The notes beneath the pieces were generated by a model. The model saw nothing but the letters and a program-made list of their open reading frames with translations, made no database searches and had not been told where the DNA came from. Source: Leifsonia sp. Leaf264 (GTDB lineage Bacteria > Actinomycetota > Actinomycetes > Actinomycetales > Microbacteriaceae). From it: a stretch of 64,000 nt of DNA. Below, one piece after another: positions 36,526 to 45,359 of this stretch (within the stretch, counting starts at the first letter, position 1; every line of letters starts with the position of its first letter). The stretch lies in contig NZ_LMMR01000001.1 of assembly GCF_001422325.1 (NCBI RefSeq), positions 683,256-747,255 on the forward strand, read 5' to 3'. The position numbers and the translations under genes were made by a program.

Positions 36526-37164
36526 TCAGGCGCTCTCAGCCGATCGCACGTCGTCTCCGAGCGCACGGATGGCGGCACGCAGCGCGCGCTCGGGGTCGAG
36601 GTCCTTCTCCCGGGCGTTCGCCACGAGCGCCAGCAGGTGGGCGCCGAGCGCGGACTCGTCGTCGAAGTCGTCGACGTTCGCATCCGTTCTCCGCACCCCG
36701 ACCTTCGCGGCCTTGCCGAGGGTCTTGTCGGCGAGCGCGAGTGCCGGCATGCCCTGGGGCACGCCGTCGAGCACGCTGGTGCGATGCGGCTTCTCCTCCG
36801 CCTTGAGGTCGTCCCAAAAGGCCACGACGTCCTCGGCCGTGGACGCCTGGCGATCGCCGAAGACGTGCGGATGCCGCCCGATCATCTTGGCGTTCATGTG
36901 GGCGGCGACATCCTGGATGTCGAAGTCCTCCCCCGCCGTGTGCGCGGCGATGTCTGCGTGGAACAGCACCTGGTAGAGCACGTCGCCGAGTTCCTCGATC
37001 ATCTCGGCCCTGTCGCCGGCCTCGATCGCGTCGATGAGCTCGTGGCTCTCCTCGACGAGATAGCGCACGAGCGACTCGTGGGTCTGGTCGGCATCCCAGG
37101 GGCAACCGCCCGGGGCACGCAGCAGGGCGACTGTCGCGATGAGGCTGTCGAGTTCGCTGGTCAT
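36526..37164 (-). CDS. mazG: Nucleoside triphosphate pyrophosphohydrolase MazG
   Basis: Hydrolyses (d)NTPs, including damaged ones, to NMP and PPi. 212 residues, one MazG domain. Motifs: LLRAPGGCPWDADQTHESL, the first metal-binding EESHELIDAI (ExxE), and EELGDVLYQVLFHADIA supplying ExxD. Continued by DLKAEEKPHRTSVLDGVPQGMPAL. ATG 37164 has TAGCAT 6 nt upstream. It is divergent from nhaA. In mycobacteria mazG lies beside mfd and eno, as it does here with nhaA in between. Confidence 0.94.
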   Translation of the reverse strand: MTSELDSLIATVALLRAPGGCPWDADQTHESLVRYLVEESHELIDAIEAGDRAEMIEELGDVLYQVLFHADIAAHTAGEDFDIQDVAAHMNAKMIGRHPHVFGDRQASTAEDVVAFWDDLKAEEKPHRTSVLDGVPQGMPALALADKTLGKAAKVGVRRTDANVDDFDDESALGAHLLALVANAREKDLDPERALRAAIRALGDDVRSAESA

Positions 37165-37170
37165 GCCATC

Positions 37171-37176
37171 ATGCTA
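37171..37176 (-). promoter_or_regulatory. -10 box of a leaderless mazG transcript
   Basis: TAGCAT on the minus strand, 6 nt before ATG 37164. Confidence 0.55.
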
Positions 37177-37212
37177 GGCGGCGTCGTCCGACAGGCCCGT
37201 CGGGGCCCTCGC

Positions 37213-37301
37213 TAGACTTGGCCGCGGTGCGCCGGGAAGTCTGGTCGGCGGGCGGCGGAGCCGCTCTGAGCGCAGAACGCGAGCCTCGAGGGGATCCATC
37301 G
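37213..37301 (+). promoter_or_regulatory. nhaA promoter and probable structured leader RNA
   Basis: TAGACT (37213-37218) is a -10 box, predicting a ~77-nt leader. Three hairpins can form in it: CGCCG/CGGCG with an 11-nt loop GGAAGTCTGGT (37230-37250); GGCGGC-GGA-GCCGCT (37251-37265); and CTG-AGCG-CAG (37266-37275). The Shine-Dalgarno GAGGGG follows at 37288-37293. The compact hairpins and purine-rich loop resemble a cis-regulatory RNA; ion or pH sensing is inference. Confidence 0.5.
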
Positions 37302-38552
37302 ATGACCATCCAGCACACTGACGGCCACCGCACGTCGCCGTTCCGCTCCGAGCGGGTCGCGGCCGGGCTGCTTCTGGTGGCAGCCATCGCCGGCCTCGTC
37401 GTCGCGAACACCGTCGTCGGGCCGAGACTGCTGGAATTCATGGGCGACCACCTCGCCATCGCGGCGATCGGCTTCGACATCTCGGTGAGTCATGTGATCA
37501 GCGACGGACTCCTCGCGGTCTTCTTCTTCATCGTCGCTGTCGAGCTCCGTCGCGAACTCGTGATCGGCGAGCTGAACTCGCTCGCGAAGGCAGCCCTGCC
37601 CGCCATCGCCGCCATCGGCGGCGTCGTCGTGCCGGCACTCGTCTACTTCTCGTTCACCGCCGGAACGGCCGTGGTCGACGGCTGGCCGATCCCGACGGCC
37701 ACCGACATCGCCTTCGCCCTCGGGGTCCTGGCGATCTTCGGGTCGGCGCTGCCGACCCGGGTGCGGGTCTTCCTCATGGCCCTCGCGGTGCTGGACGACC
37801 TCGTGGCGATCCTCATCATCGCCTTCTTCTTCACGACCGACGTCAGGTTCGCGTCCATCGGGTTCGCCGCCATCGCGATCACGGCCTTCGGCGCCTTGAG
37901 CAGGCTGCTCCGGCCACGCTCACCCTGGTTCCTGTCGCGGCGGCCGCACTGGCCCGTCATCACGGCGATGGTCGTGCTGGCCGTCCTCGCCTGGTTCTTC
38001 ACCTATCAGTCCGGCGTGCACGCCACGATCGCGGGCGTCGCACTGGGCTTCGTCATCAGCCGACGCCCCGGCGGTCGTGCCGTGCACGCCATCGAGCCGT
38101 GGTCGAACGGGGTCATCCTCCCCGTCTTCGCCTTCTCGGCTGCACTCGTCGTCATCCCAGCGGTCTCCCTGAGTGAACTCAGCCCGGCCTTCTGGGGCAT
38201 CCTCGTCGCACTCCCCGTCGGCAAGCTCGTCGGCATCACCGTCGGCGGACTCATCGGAGGGTGGATCTTCCGCCGCCGATCCGGTGCCCTCGGGATCGCC
38301 GATCTGGTGCCCGTCGCCGCCCTCGGGGGCATCGGCTTCACAGTGTCACTGCTGATGAACGAACTGGCGTTCCGCGGCAACCGCGAGGTCGCCGATGAGG
38401 GCGTCCTCGCCGTCCTGATCGGATCGGGCGTCGCCATCGCCGTCTCCGCCGTGGCCGTCAGCCTGCGCGCTCGGCACTACCGGCGTCTGCGGAGCCAGCC
38501 GGTGCCGCTTCCGCAACCGGAGCCGGGAAGATCGCCGTCAGCAACTGCGTGA
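37302..38552 (+). CDS. nhaA: Na+/H+ antiporter NhaA
   Basis: Membrane antiporter exchanging two H+ for one Na+ for pH and sodium homeostasis. 416 residues, about 12 helices. The essential aspartate pair is Asp165-Asp166 in LAVLDDLVAILI; other landmarks are FFFIVAVELRRELVIGEL, PTATDIAFALGVLA and the late LGGIGFTVSLLMNELAF. ATG 37302 has GAGGGG upstream; a longer frame from 37218 would translate the leader hairpins and is rejected. The last 31 codons overlap the end of mfd on the opposite strand. Confidence 0.95.
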   Translation: MTIQHTDGHRTSPFRSERVAAGLLLVAAIAGLVVANTVVGPRLLEFMGDHLAIAAIGFDISVSHVISDGLLAVFFFIVAVELRRELVIGELNSLAKAALPAIAAIGGVVVPALVYFSFTAGTAVVDGWPIPTATDIAFALGVLAIFGSALPTRVRVFLMALAVLDDLVAILIIAFFFTTDVRFASIGFAAIAITAFGALSRLLRPRSPWFLSRRPHWPVITAMVVLAVLAWFFTYQSGVHATIAGVALGFVISRRPGGRAVHAIEPWSNGVILPVFAFSAALVVIPAVSLSELSPAFWGILVALPVGKLVGITVGGLIGGWIFRRRSGALGIADLVPVAALGGIGFTVSLLMNELAFRGNREVADEGVLAVLIGSGVAIAVSAVAVSLRARHYRRLRSQPVPLPQPEPGRSPSATA

Positions 38553-41500
38553 CCCACGCGATGAGTTCGGCGTCGTCGAGGGGCTGGCCGTGCTTGTCGG
38601 GCAGCGGGACCGACAGCACACCGGTCTGCGTGAAGTAGCGCGAACCCGGGTACATGCGCTGCAGTCGCACCTGGATGGAGTCGGCCAGTGTGCCGGGGCC
38701 GACGCGCAGGTTCGACCCCATGGCGACGACCTCGCCGAGGCTCGCCCGCTGTGCCTGACGCCGCAGCCGCGACACGGCGATGAGCGTGAGCACGGCCTGC
38801 GGCGGCTCGCCGTAACGGTCGGTCAGCTCCTCGAGCACGCTGTCGATCTGGCCGTCCTTGGCCGCCGGCGAGCTCGCCGTGGAGAGCTTCTGGTACGCCT
38901 CCAGCCGCAGTCGCTCGCTGTCGACGTAGTCCTCGGGGATGTGCGCGTCGACGGGCAGCTCGAGCCGGAGCTCGGTCTGGCCCTCGGCGACGTCGCCGCG
39001 GAAGGTCGAGACGGCCTCGCCGATCATGCGCAGGTAGAGGTCGAATCCGACCCCGGCGATGTGACCGGCCTGCTCGCCGCCGAGCAGGTTGCCCGCCCCG
39101 CGGATCTCCAGGTCCTTGAGCGCGACCTGCATGCCCGATCCGAGCTCGTTGTTCGCGGCGATGGTCGACAACCTGTCGTGGGCGGTCTCGCTCAACGGGG
39201 TGTTCTCGTCGTAGAGGAAGTAGGCGTAGGCACGCTCACGACCGCGGCCGACGCGACCGCGCAGCTGGTGGAGCTGGCTGAGGCCGTACTTGTCGGCCCT
39301 GTCGATGATGATCGTGTTCGCATTGGCGATGTCGAGGCCGGTCTCGATGATCGTGGTCGAGACGAGCACGTCGAACTTGCGCTCCCAGAAGTCCACGACG
39401 ATCTGTTCCAGCACGCTCTCGGGGAGCTTGCCGTGGGCGACCGCGATGCGCGCCTCGGGCACGAGCTCAGCGAGCTGGGCCGCCACGCGGTTGATGCTCG
39501 ACACCCTGTTGTGCACGAAGAACACCTGGCCCTCGCGCAGCATCTCGCGGCGGATGGCGGCGGTCACCTGCTTCTCGGAATAGGGGCCGACGAAGGTGAG
39601 GATCGGATGCCGGTCCTCGGGAGCCGTGGCCAGCGTCGACATCTCGCGGATGCCCGTCACGGCCATCTCGAGCGTGCGCGGGATGGGGGTCGCGCTCATC
39701 GCCAGGAAGTCGACGTTCGTGCGCAGCTTCTTGAGCTTGTCCTTGTGCTCGACGCCGAAGCGCTGCTCCTCGTCGATGATCACCAGGCCCAGGTCCTTGA
39801 AGATCACGCCGTCGGCGAGCAGGCGGTGGGTCCCGATCACGACGTCGACGGTGCCGTCAGTGAGCCCGGCGAGGGTCTCCCGCGCCTCCTTGTCGGTCTG
39901 GAAGCGGCTGAGGGCCTTGAGATGCACAGGGAAGCCGGCGAAGCGCTCCTGGAAGGTCTCGACGTGCTGCTTCACAAGCAGCGTCGTCGGCACCAGCATC
40001 GCGACCTGCTTGCCGTCCTGCACCGCCTTGAACGCGGCGCGCACGGCGACCTCGGTCTTACCGAAGCCGACATCGCCGGACAGCAGGCGGTCCATCGGGA
40101 TGGGCCGCTCCATGTCGGCCTTCACCTCGTCGATGGTCTGCAGCTGGTCGGGGGTCTCAGCGTAGGGGAACGCCTCCTCGAGCTCACGCTGCCAGGGGGT
40201 GTCTGGTCCGAAGGCGTGCCCGCGCGACGCCATGCGCGCCGAGTAGAGCTTGACCAGCTCGACGGCGATGTCGCGCACGGCCTTGCGGGCCTTGCTCTTG
40301 GCGTTCGACCAGTCGCTGCCGCCCATCTTCGACAGCGCCGGCGCCTCTCCGCCGACATAGCGGGTGAGCAGATCGAGCTGGTCCGTCGGCACGAACAGCT
40401 TGTCCGCCGGTTGTCCGCGCTTGGACGACGCGTACTCGAGCACGAGGTACTCGCGCACGATGGTGGGCTGCTGGGCTATGCCGGCAGTACGACTCGGGCC
40501 CGTCGGACGGCTGCCCGACGCGACAGTGCGCTGGGTCATGTCGACGAAGCGACCGATGCCGTGGGTCTGGTGCACCACGTAGTCGCCCGGCTTCAGCTGC
40601 AGCGGATCGACGACGTTCTTGCGGCGGCTGGCGAGCTTCTTGATCTGCCGCGAGTCGTAGCCTGCGGTGCGGCCGTAGAACTCGCCCTCGCTCAGCACGC
40701 CGATCTTCGCCGACGGCACCTCGAAGCCGCGCGAGACCCCGGCCTGCAGCAGGTAGGCGACACCGGGTTCTGGCTGGGCCGGGAACTCGTCGGCGACACG
40801 ACCGGCGAAACCGCGGTCGGCCAGCACGTCGCGGGCACGCTCGACGAGGCCGTGGCCGGCAGCCACGATGGCCATGGACCAGCCGTCGGACAGGCGAGCG
40901 CCGACGTGCTCGAGGGCGCCCTCGACGTTGCCGGCGAAACTCGGCACGGCCTCGGCGGCCACCCGGATGTAGTCGGACAGATCGGCGTCGCCGGCGTCGA
41001 AGGCCGAGAACGTCCACCAGGGGTGGTCCGGCGCCTTCTGGCCCGGCGCCGAGAAGCGTACGGAGTCACGCAGCTCGCCCAGCGACAGGAAGTCCCCGGA
41101 GTCGAGGTCGATCGGCGCCTCGGCGCCGGCCGTCGCGGCGCTCCAGGCTGCGGCGAGGAACTCCCGGTTCGTCTCAGCCAGGCTCTGCGCCCGGCCGCTC
41201 ACGCGTTCGGGCCCGACCACGGCGATCACGGCATCCGGTGGCAGGTAGTGGGTGACGGGTACCAGTCGGTCGACGAGGGCCGGAGCCAGCGACTCCATGC
41301 CCTCGACCGGGATGCCCTCTGCGATCTTCTCGAGCATCTGCGCCAGGCTGGGGAACTCGTGCCGCATCTCCCGGGCACGCTGGCGAACCGAGTCGCTGAG
41401 CAGCATCTCTCGGCTCGGCATCAGGCTGACGGATGCCACCGGCTCGGGCAGCGAGCGCTGGTCGGCCACGGAGAAGGCCCGGAGCTGGTCGATCTCGTCG

Positions 41501-42126
41501 CCGAAGAAGTCCACCCTGTACGCGTGGTCGGCGACAGGCGGGAAGACGTCGAGGATGCCGCCGCGCACGGCGAACTCCCCGCGCCTGGTCACCATGTCGA
41601 CGCGAGTGTAGGCGAGGTCGACGAGCTCCCCGGCCAGGGCCGAGAGGTCGTAGCCTCGACCGCCCTGCGTGAGCACGACCGCCGGCCTGTCGGCGAGGTT
41701 GTCGGCTATGGGCTGCAGCGCGGCGCGCACCGAGGCGACGACGACGAGCGGGGCGCGCGTTGCGGCATCGGCCTCGCTCCAGACGCGCAGGGTGCGCAGG
41801 GCCTCGATGCGGCGTCCGACGATCTCGGCGCTGGGGCTCAGCCGCTCATGCGGCAGGGTCTCCCACGCCGGGAAGTCGAGCACGACGGCGTCGGGGGCGT
41901 AGGCGGCGATGCTCGCCTCGAGCGCCTCGGCCTCACGGCTGGTCGCCGTGATGACGAAGGCGGCCTGCGCGCCGCGCTCGGCGCCGCGGCGGGCGAGGAG
42001 CCCCGCGAGCAGCGGCGCGTTCATCCCCTCGGGGAGCGAGAAGTCGGCATCGCGGTTCGCCTGTGCGAGGGCGGCGTCGAACGTGGAGGCGCGCTCGAGC
42101 GCGTTTATCAAGCCCTGGAGCATCAC
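38458..42126 (-). CDS. mfd: Transcription-repair coupling factor Mfd
   Basis: Removes stalled RNA polymerase and recruits UvrA to template-strand damage. 1222 residues. Order: UvrB-homology N-terminal region (about 1-360), RNA-polymerase interaction domain beginning LKPGDYVVHQTHGIGRFVDM (about 510-590), SF2 translocase with Walker A GDVGFGKTEVAVRAAF, DEEQRFGVEHKDKL and the ATPRTL-type motif SATPIPRTLEM, the TRG/helicase half with QLRGRVGRGRERAYAYF, and the C-terminal D7. GTG 42126 has TAGACT 6 nt upstream; ATG 42123 is the alternative. The last 95 nt overlap nhaA. Confidence 0.96.
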   Translation of the reverse strand: MMLQGLINALERASTFDAALAQANRDADFSLPEGMNAPLLAGLLARRGAERGAQAAFVITATSREAEALEASIAAYAPDAVVLDFPAWETLPHERLSPSAEIVGRRIEALRTLRVWSEADAATRAPLVVVASVRAALQPIADNLADRPAVVLTQGGRGYDLSALAGELVDLAYTRVDMVTRRGEFAVRGGILDVFPPVADHAYRVDFFGDEIDQLRAFSVADQRSLPEPVASVSLMPSREMLLSDSVRQRAREMRHEFPSLAQMLEKIAEGIPVEGMESLAPALVDRLVPVTHYLPPDAVIAVVGPERVSGRAQSLAETNREFLAAAWSAATAGAEAPIDLDSGDFLSLGELRDSVRFSAPGQKAPDHPWWTFSAFDAGDADLSDYIRVAAEAVPSFAGNVEGALEHVGARLSDGWSMAIVAAGHGLVERARDVLADRGFAGRVADEFPAQPEPGVAYLLQAGVSRGFEVPSAKIGVLSEGEFYGRTAGYDSRQIKKLASRRKNVVDPLQLKPGDYVVHQTHGIGRFVDMTQRTVASGSRPTGPSRTAGIAQQPTIVREYLVLEYASSKRGQPADKLFVPTDQLDLLTRYVGGEAPALSKMGGSDWSNAKSKARKAVRDIAVELVKLYSARMASRGHAFGPDTPWQRELEEAFPYAETPDQLQTIDEVKADMERPIPMDRLLSGDVGFGKTEVAVRAAFKAVQDGKQVAMLVPTTLLVKQHVETFQERFAGFPVHLKALSRFQTDKEARETLAGLTDGTVDVVIGTHRLLADGVIFKDLGLVIIDEEQRFGVEHKDKLKKLRTNVDFLAMSATPIPRTLEMAVTGIREMSTLATAPEDRHPILTFVGPYSEKQVTAAIRREMLREGQVFFVHNRVSSINRVAAQLAELVPEARIAVAHGKLPESVLEQIVVDFWERKFDVLVSTTIIETGLDIANANTIIIDRADKYGLSQLHQLRGRVGRGRERAYAYFLYDENTPLSETAHDRLSTIAANNELGSGMQVALKDLEIRGAGNLLGGEQAGHIAGVGFDLYLRMIGEAVSTFRGDVAEGQTELRLELPVDAHIPEDYVDSERLRLEAYQKLSTASSPAAKDGQIDSVLEELTDRYGEPPQAVLTLIAVSRLRRQAQRASLGEVVAMGSNLRVGPGTLADSIQVRLQRMYPGSRYFTQTGVLSVPLPDKHGQPLDDAELIAWVTQLLTAIFPAPVAEAAPAGSADAGSAERAG

Positions 42127-42132
42127 CGTACG

Positions 42133-42138
42133 AGTCTA
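42133..42138 (-). promoter_or_regulatory. -10 box of a leaderless mfd transcript
   Basis: TAGACT on the minus strand, 6 nt before GTG 42126 and 9 before ATG 42123. Confidence 0.5.
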
Positions 42139-42315
42139 CGGCCGGCCACCGACGGGCATCCGTCGTCACGTCCCCCGGATGGGGAATCACCCGGACGGGC
42201 AGCACCCGATCTGGGACGCGCAGGGGGTGATCGGCCTTCCCTAGTGTCGGAGTCGCCGGAGTCCCCTACGACGATGGCGGAACACCGAAACGTGGAACCA
42301 CGCAGTACCCTCGCA

Positions 42316-42343
42316 GAGTCCCGGCTCCTCGGAGCCGGGACTC
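42316..42343 (-). terminator. Terminator hairpin after pth
   Basis: GAGTCCCGGCTCC (42316-42328), a TC loop and the perfect complement (42331-42343). It stands 34 nt past the pth stop, separating pth from mfd. The rest of 42127-42377 shows no gene. Confidence 0.75.
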
Positions 42344-42377
42344 ACTGCGTTCGGGGGCGCGGATGCTCCGGCCGACG

Positions 42378-42962
42378 TCAGGCCGGTGAGTGGAAGCGCA
42401 GCTGGGCCGAGGCGAGGCCGTCGGTGATGACGTGCTCGGCGGCGTCTGCGGCATCCGTCAGCAGATTCGGCAGCACCTTCTTCTCGGTCGATGAGAAGTC
42501 GTGCAGCACGAAGTCGGCGGCATCCTGTCGCCCGGGCGGACGACCGACGCCGACGCGCACGCGGGTGAAGTCGGGGGTTCCGATGGCCGCGATGATGTCG
42601 CGCAGGCCGTTGTGGCCGCCGTGGCCGCCGCCCAGTTTGAGCTTGACGGTGTCGAACGGCACGTCGAGCTCATCGTGGATGACGATGAGCCGCGAGGCGT
42701 CGAGAGAGTAGAACTTCAGCAGCGCCGCGACGGGCTTGCCCGAGAGGTTCATGAAGGTGCCGGGCTTGGCCAGGATGAGCTTCGGTCCGCCGGGGCGCAG
42801 CCGCCCCTCGGCGACGAGCGCGTTCGCCTTGTGCGTCTTGAACGACGCCGAGATGCGGCCGGCGAGCTCGTCGAGCACCATCTGCCCGACATTGTGCCTG
42901 TTGCCGGAGTAGCCGGGCCCGGGGTTGCCGAGCCCGGCTACCAGCCAGGTGTTCTCGTCCAC
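42378..42962 (-). CDS. pth: Peptidyl-tRNA hydrolase
   Basis: Frees tRNA from prematurely released peptidyl-tRNA. 194 residues. Family motifs: VAGLGNPGPGYSGNRHNVGQMVLDEL at the start with the catalytic His in NRHNVG, PGTFMNLSGKPVAALL, IVIHDELDVPFDTVKLKLGGGHGGHNGLRDI, and the C-terminal RVRVGVGRPPG. GTG 42962 is used; no Shine-Dalgarno is obvious. It lies 41 nt after rplY, and pth-rplY-prs/glmU clustering is conserved in actinobacteria. Transcription ends at the 42316-42343 hairpin. Confidence 0.96.
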   Translation of the reverse strand: MDENTWLVAGLGNPGPGYSGNRHNVGQMVLDELAGRISASFKTHKANALVAEGRLRPGGPKLILAKPGTFMNLSGKPVAALLKFYSLDASRLIVIHDELDVPFDTVKLKLGGGHGGHNGLRDIIAAIGTPDFTRVRVGVGRPPGRQDAADFVLHDFSSTEKKVLPNLLTDAADAAEHVITDGLASAQLRFHSPA

Positions 42963-43003
42963 GTCGTGAACGTTCTGTCGTGAACGGAAGAGACCGAGGA
43001 TGA

Positions 43004-43609
43004 CTACTCGGCAGCCTCGGCGGCGGCCTCGGCGTCAGCCTCTTCCTCTTCCACGCCCTCGCCACGACCGGCGGCGGGCACGTGCACGTTGATGACGAGC
43101 GTCTCGGGGTCGCTGATGAGCGAGGAGCCCTTGGGCAGCTCGACGTCCTTCGCGAAGATCTGGGCGCCCTCTTCGAGGCCCTCGATGTCGACGACGACGT
43201 TCTCGGGGATGTGGGTCGCCTCGGCCTCGAGCAGGAGGGTCTTGGCGTCGAGGTCGGCGATGGTGCCGGAGAAGCTCTCACCGGTCACGTGCACGGGAAC
43301 CTCGATCTGGACCTTCTCGCCCTTGCGGATGACGATGAGGTCGAGGTGCTCGATGATCTGGCGGACCGGGTCCTTCTGCACGTCCTTGACGAGCACGAGC
43401 TCGGTCTTGCCGTCGATGTCGAGCTCGAGCAGGGCGTTGGCCTTGCGGAGGATGAGTCCGATCTGGTGGGCGGGCAGGGTCACGTGGCGGGGGTCGGAAC
43501 CGTGGCCGTAGATGACGGCCGGGATCTTGCCGACGGCGCGGATCTTGCGGGCAGCGCCCTTGCCGAAGGACTCGCGAACCTCGGCGACAACCTTGTTGTC
43601 ATCACTCAT
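43004..43609 (-). CDS. rplY: 50S ribosomal protein L25 (Ctc form)
   Basis: 201 residues: an N-terminal 5S-rRNA-binding L25 domain (about 1-95, VRESFGKGAARKIRAVGKIPAVIYG) and the C-terminal TL5/CTC beta domain (VHVTGESFSGTIADLDAKTLLLEAEATHIPENVVVDIEGLEEG region), then an acidic Glu/Ala tail. So it is the longer stress-type L25. ATG 43609 has AGGAG 7 nt upstream; the frame continues to 43660 without support. The 274-nt divergent region to gnd holds promoters for both. Confidence 0.95.
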   Translation of the reverse strand: MSDDNKVVAEVRESFGKGAARKIRAVGKIPAVIYGHGSDPRHVTLPAHQIGLILRKANALLELDIDGKTELVLVKDVQKDPVRQIIEHLDLIVIRKGEKVQIEVPVHVTGESFSGTIADLDAKTLLLEAEATHIPENVVVDIEGLEEGAQIFAKDVELPKGSSLISDPETLVINVHVPAAGRGEGVEEEEADAEAAAEAAE

Positions 43610-43883
43610 GATGTATCTCCTTGCGGGCTCGTGGCCCAGATCAGTGGTCTGTGTGTTCAACTCGAACGCATGTCAGCGTGAGGAAAAGCCAGGGGAAGCC
43701 GCATCCGCCGCGTCGATAACGGATGCCGGAGCATCCCTCGCCGAAGTCTTCAGTCCCCTGCACCGCGAGCGGCACGGGAAACCAGTCTGTGAGTCTATCA
43801 GGCTTGGCGGATGCGGCAGCACAGCGTCATGAAGCAGGCGCGAACACTACGCTGGAATCCGACTATCGAAGGAGAGCGCAATC

Positions 43884-45341
43884 GTGCCCGAGGCAACAGC
43901 AAACATCGGCGTCGTCGGCTTGGCCGTCATGGGATCCAACCTGGCACGCAACCTCGCCAGCCGTGATGGCAACACCGTCGCAGTGTTCAACCGCTCTCCT
44001 GAGAAGACCGAGACCCTGCTCGCCGAGCACCCCGAGGCCGAGTTCGTGCCCGCCTCCTCCTACGAGGAATTCGCCGCGACGCTCAGCAAGCCGCGCACTG
44101 CGATCATCATGGTGCAGGCCGGACGGGGCACCGACGCCGTCATCGACGCCCTCACCGAGGTCTTCGAGCCGGGCGACATCATCGTCGACGGCGGCAACGC
44201 GCTCTTCACCGACACCATCCGCCGCGAGAAGGCCGTGCGCGAGACCGGCATCAACTTCGTCGGCGCCGGCATCTCCGGCGGCGAGGAGGGCGCCCTCAAC
44301 GGCCCGTCGATCATGCCCGGAGGCTCCGACGAGTCGTGGGTCACCCTCGGACCGATCCTCAAGTCCATCGCAGCGATCGCCGAGGGCGAGCCGTGCGTGA
44401 CCCACGTCGGGCACGACGGCGCCGGCCACTTCGTCAAGATGGTGCACAACGGCATCGAGTACGCCGACATGCAGCTCATCGGCGAGGCCTACGACCTCAT
44501 CCGTCGCGGAACCGGCAAGTCGCCGTCGGAGATCGCCGACATCTTCTCGGAGTGGAACCGCGGCGAGCTCGAGAGCTACCTCATCGAGATCACGGCCGAG
44601 GTGCTGCGCCAGGTCGACGCCGAGACCGGCACGCCGCTCGTCGACGTCATCCTCGACCAGGCCGGCGCGAAGGGCACCGGAGCCTGGACCGTGCAGACAG
44701 CGCTCGACCTCGGCATCCCGGTGTCCGGCATCGCCGAGGCCGTGTTCGCGCGGTCGCTGTCGTCGAAGCCCGCCCAGCGCGCGGCGGCATCCGCCCTCCC
44801 CGGCCCGTCGGAGGCGTGGACCGTGGCGGATGCCGACCAGGACGCGTTCGTGGAGGACGTGCGTCGCGCCCTCTACGCCTCGAAGATCGTCGCCTACTCG
44901 CAGGGCTTCGACGAGATCGTCGCGGGCGCCGAGCAGTACGGCTGGGACATCAAGAAGGGCGACATCGCGGCCATCTGGCGCGGCGGCTGCATCATCCGGG
45001 CCCGCTTCCTCAACCGCATCACGGAGGCCTACGCCGCCGACCCCGGACTCGTGGCGCTGCTGACGGCCCCGTACTTCGCCGAGGCCCTCGCGGGCACCCA
45101 GGAGGCGTGGCGCCGCGTCGTCGTCGTGGCGGCCCAGGCCGGCATCCCCTCGCCCGCGTTCTCGTCGAGCTTGGCCTACTACGACGGCCTGCGTGCCGAC
45201 CGACTGCCGGCAGCCCTCATCCAGGGCCAGCGCGACTTCTTCGGAGCCCACACCTACAAGCGCGTCGACAAGGACGGCACCTTCCACACCCTGTGGTCGG
45301 GCGACCGCTCCGAGATCGAATCGGCAGGCTCCAGCCACTAG
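43884..45341 (+). CDS. gnd: 6-phosphogluconate dehydrogenase, decarboxylating
   Basis: Oxidises 6-phosphogluconate to ribulose 5-phosphate, making NADPH in the pentose phosphate pathway. 485 residues, the long (dimeric, NADP) type. NADP fold GVVGLAVMGSNLARNLASRDG and FNRSPEKTE, GAGISGGEEGALNGPSIMPGG for substrate phosphate, VGHDGAGHFVKMVHNGIEYADMQ with the catalytic Lys, and a C-terminal RAQRDFFGAHTYKRVD-type block. GTG 43884 has AAGGAG about 10 nt upstream and TACGCT as a possible -10 box. Supplies ribose phosphate for prs. Confidence 0.97.
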   Translation: MPEATANIGVVGLAVMGSNLARNLASRDGNTVAVFNRSPEKTETLLAEHPEAEFVPASSYEEFAATLSKPRTAIIMVQAGRGTDAVIDALTEVFEPGDIIVDGGNALFTDTIRREKAVRETGINFVGAGISGGEEGALNGPSIMPGGSDESWVTLGPILKSIAAIAEGEPCVTHVGHDGAGHFVKMVHNGIEYADMQLIGEAYDLIRRGTGKSPSEIADIFSEWNRGELESYLIEITAEVLRQVDAETGTPLVDVILDQAGAKGTGAWTVQTALDLGIPVSGIAEAVFARSLSSKPAQRAAASALPGPSEAWTVADADQDAFVEDVRRALYASKIVAYSQGFDEIVAGAEQYGWDIKKGDIAAIWRGGCIIRARFLNRITEAYAADPGLVALLTAPYFAEALAGTQEAWRRVVVVAAQAGIPSPAFSSSLAYYDGLRADRLPAALIQGQRDFFGAHTYKRVDKDGTFHTLWSGDRSEIESAGSSH

Positions 45342-45359
45342 TCGCGCTGGCCGTCCCCG

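Noticed and set aside
37218-37301. N-terminal extension of NhaA from 37218
   Set aside because: It would translate the leader hairpins and Shine-Dalgarno; NhaA homologues begin near MTIQHTD-like sequence.
38590-42711. 1373-codon open frame on the plus strand opposite mfd and pth
   Set aside because: It mirrors mfd with Arg/Gly/Asp/Leu-rich low-complexity translation, as expected when GC-rich third positions keep the antisense frame open. No recognisable domain.
43698-43817. 12-bp inverted repeat GCCGCATCCGCC / GGCGGATGCGGC between rplY and gnd
   Set aside because: Arms are 96 nt apart and are variants of the genome's frequent CGGATGC words, so pairing may be chance.
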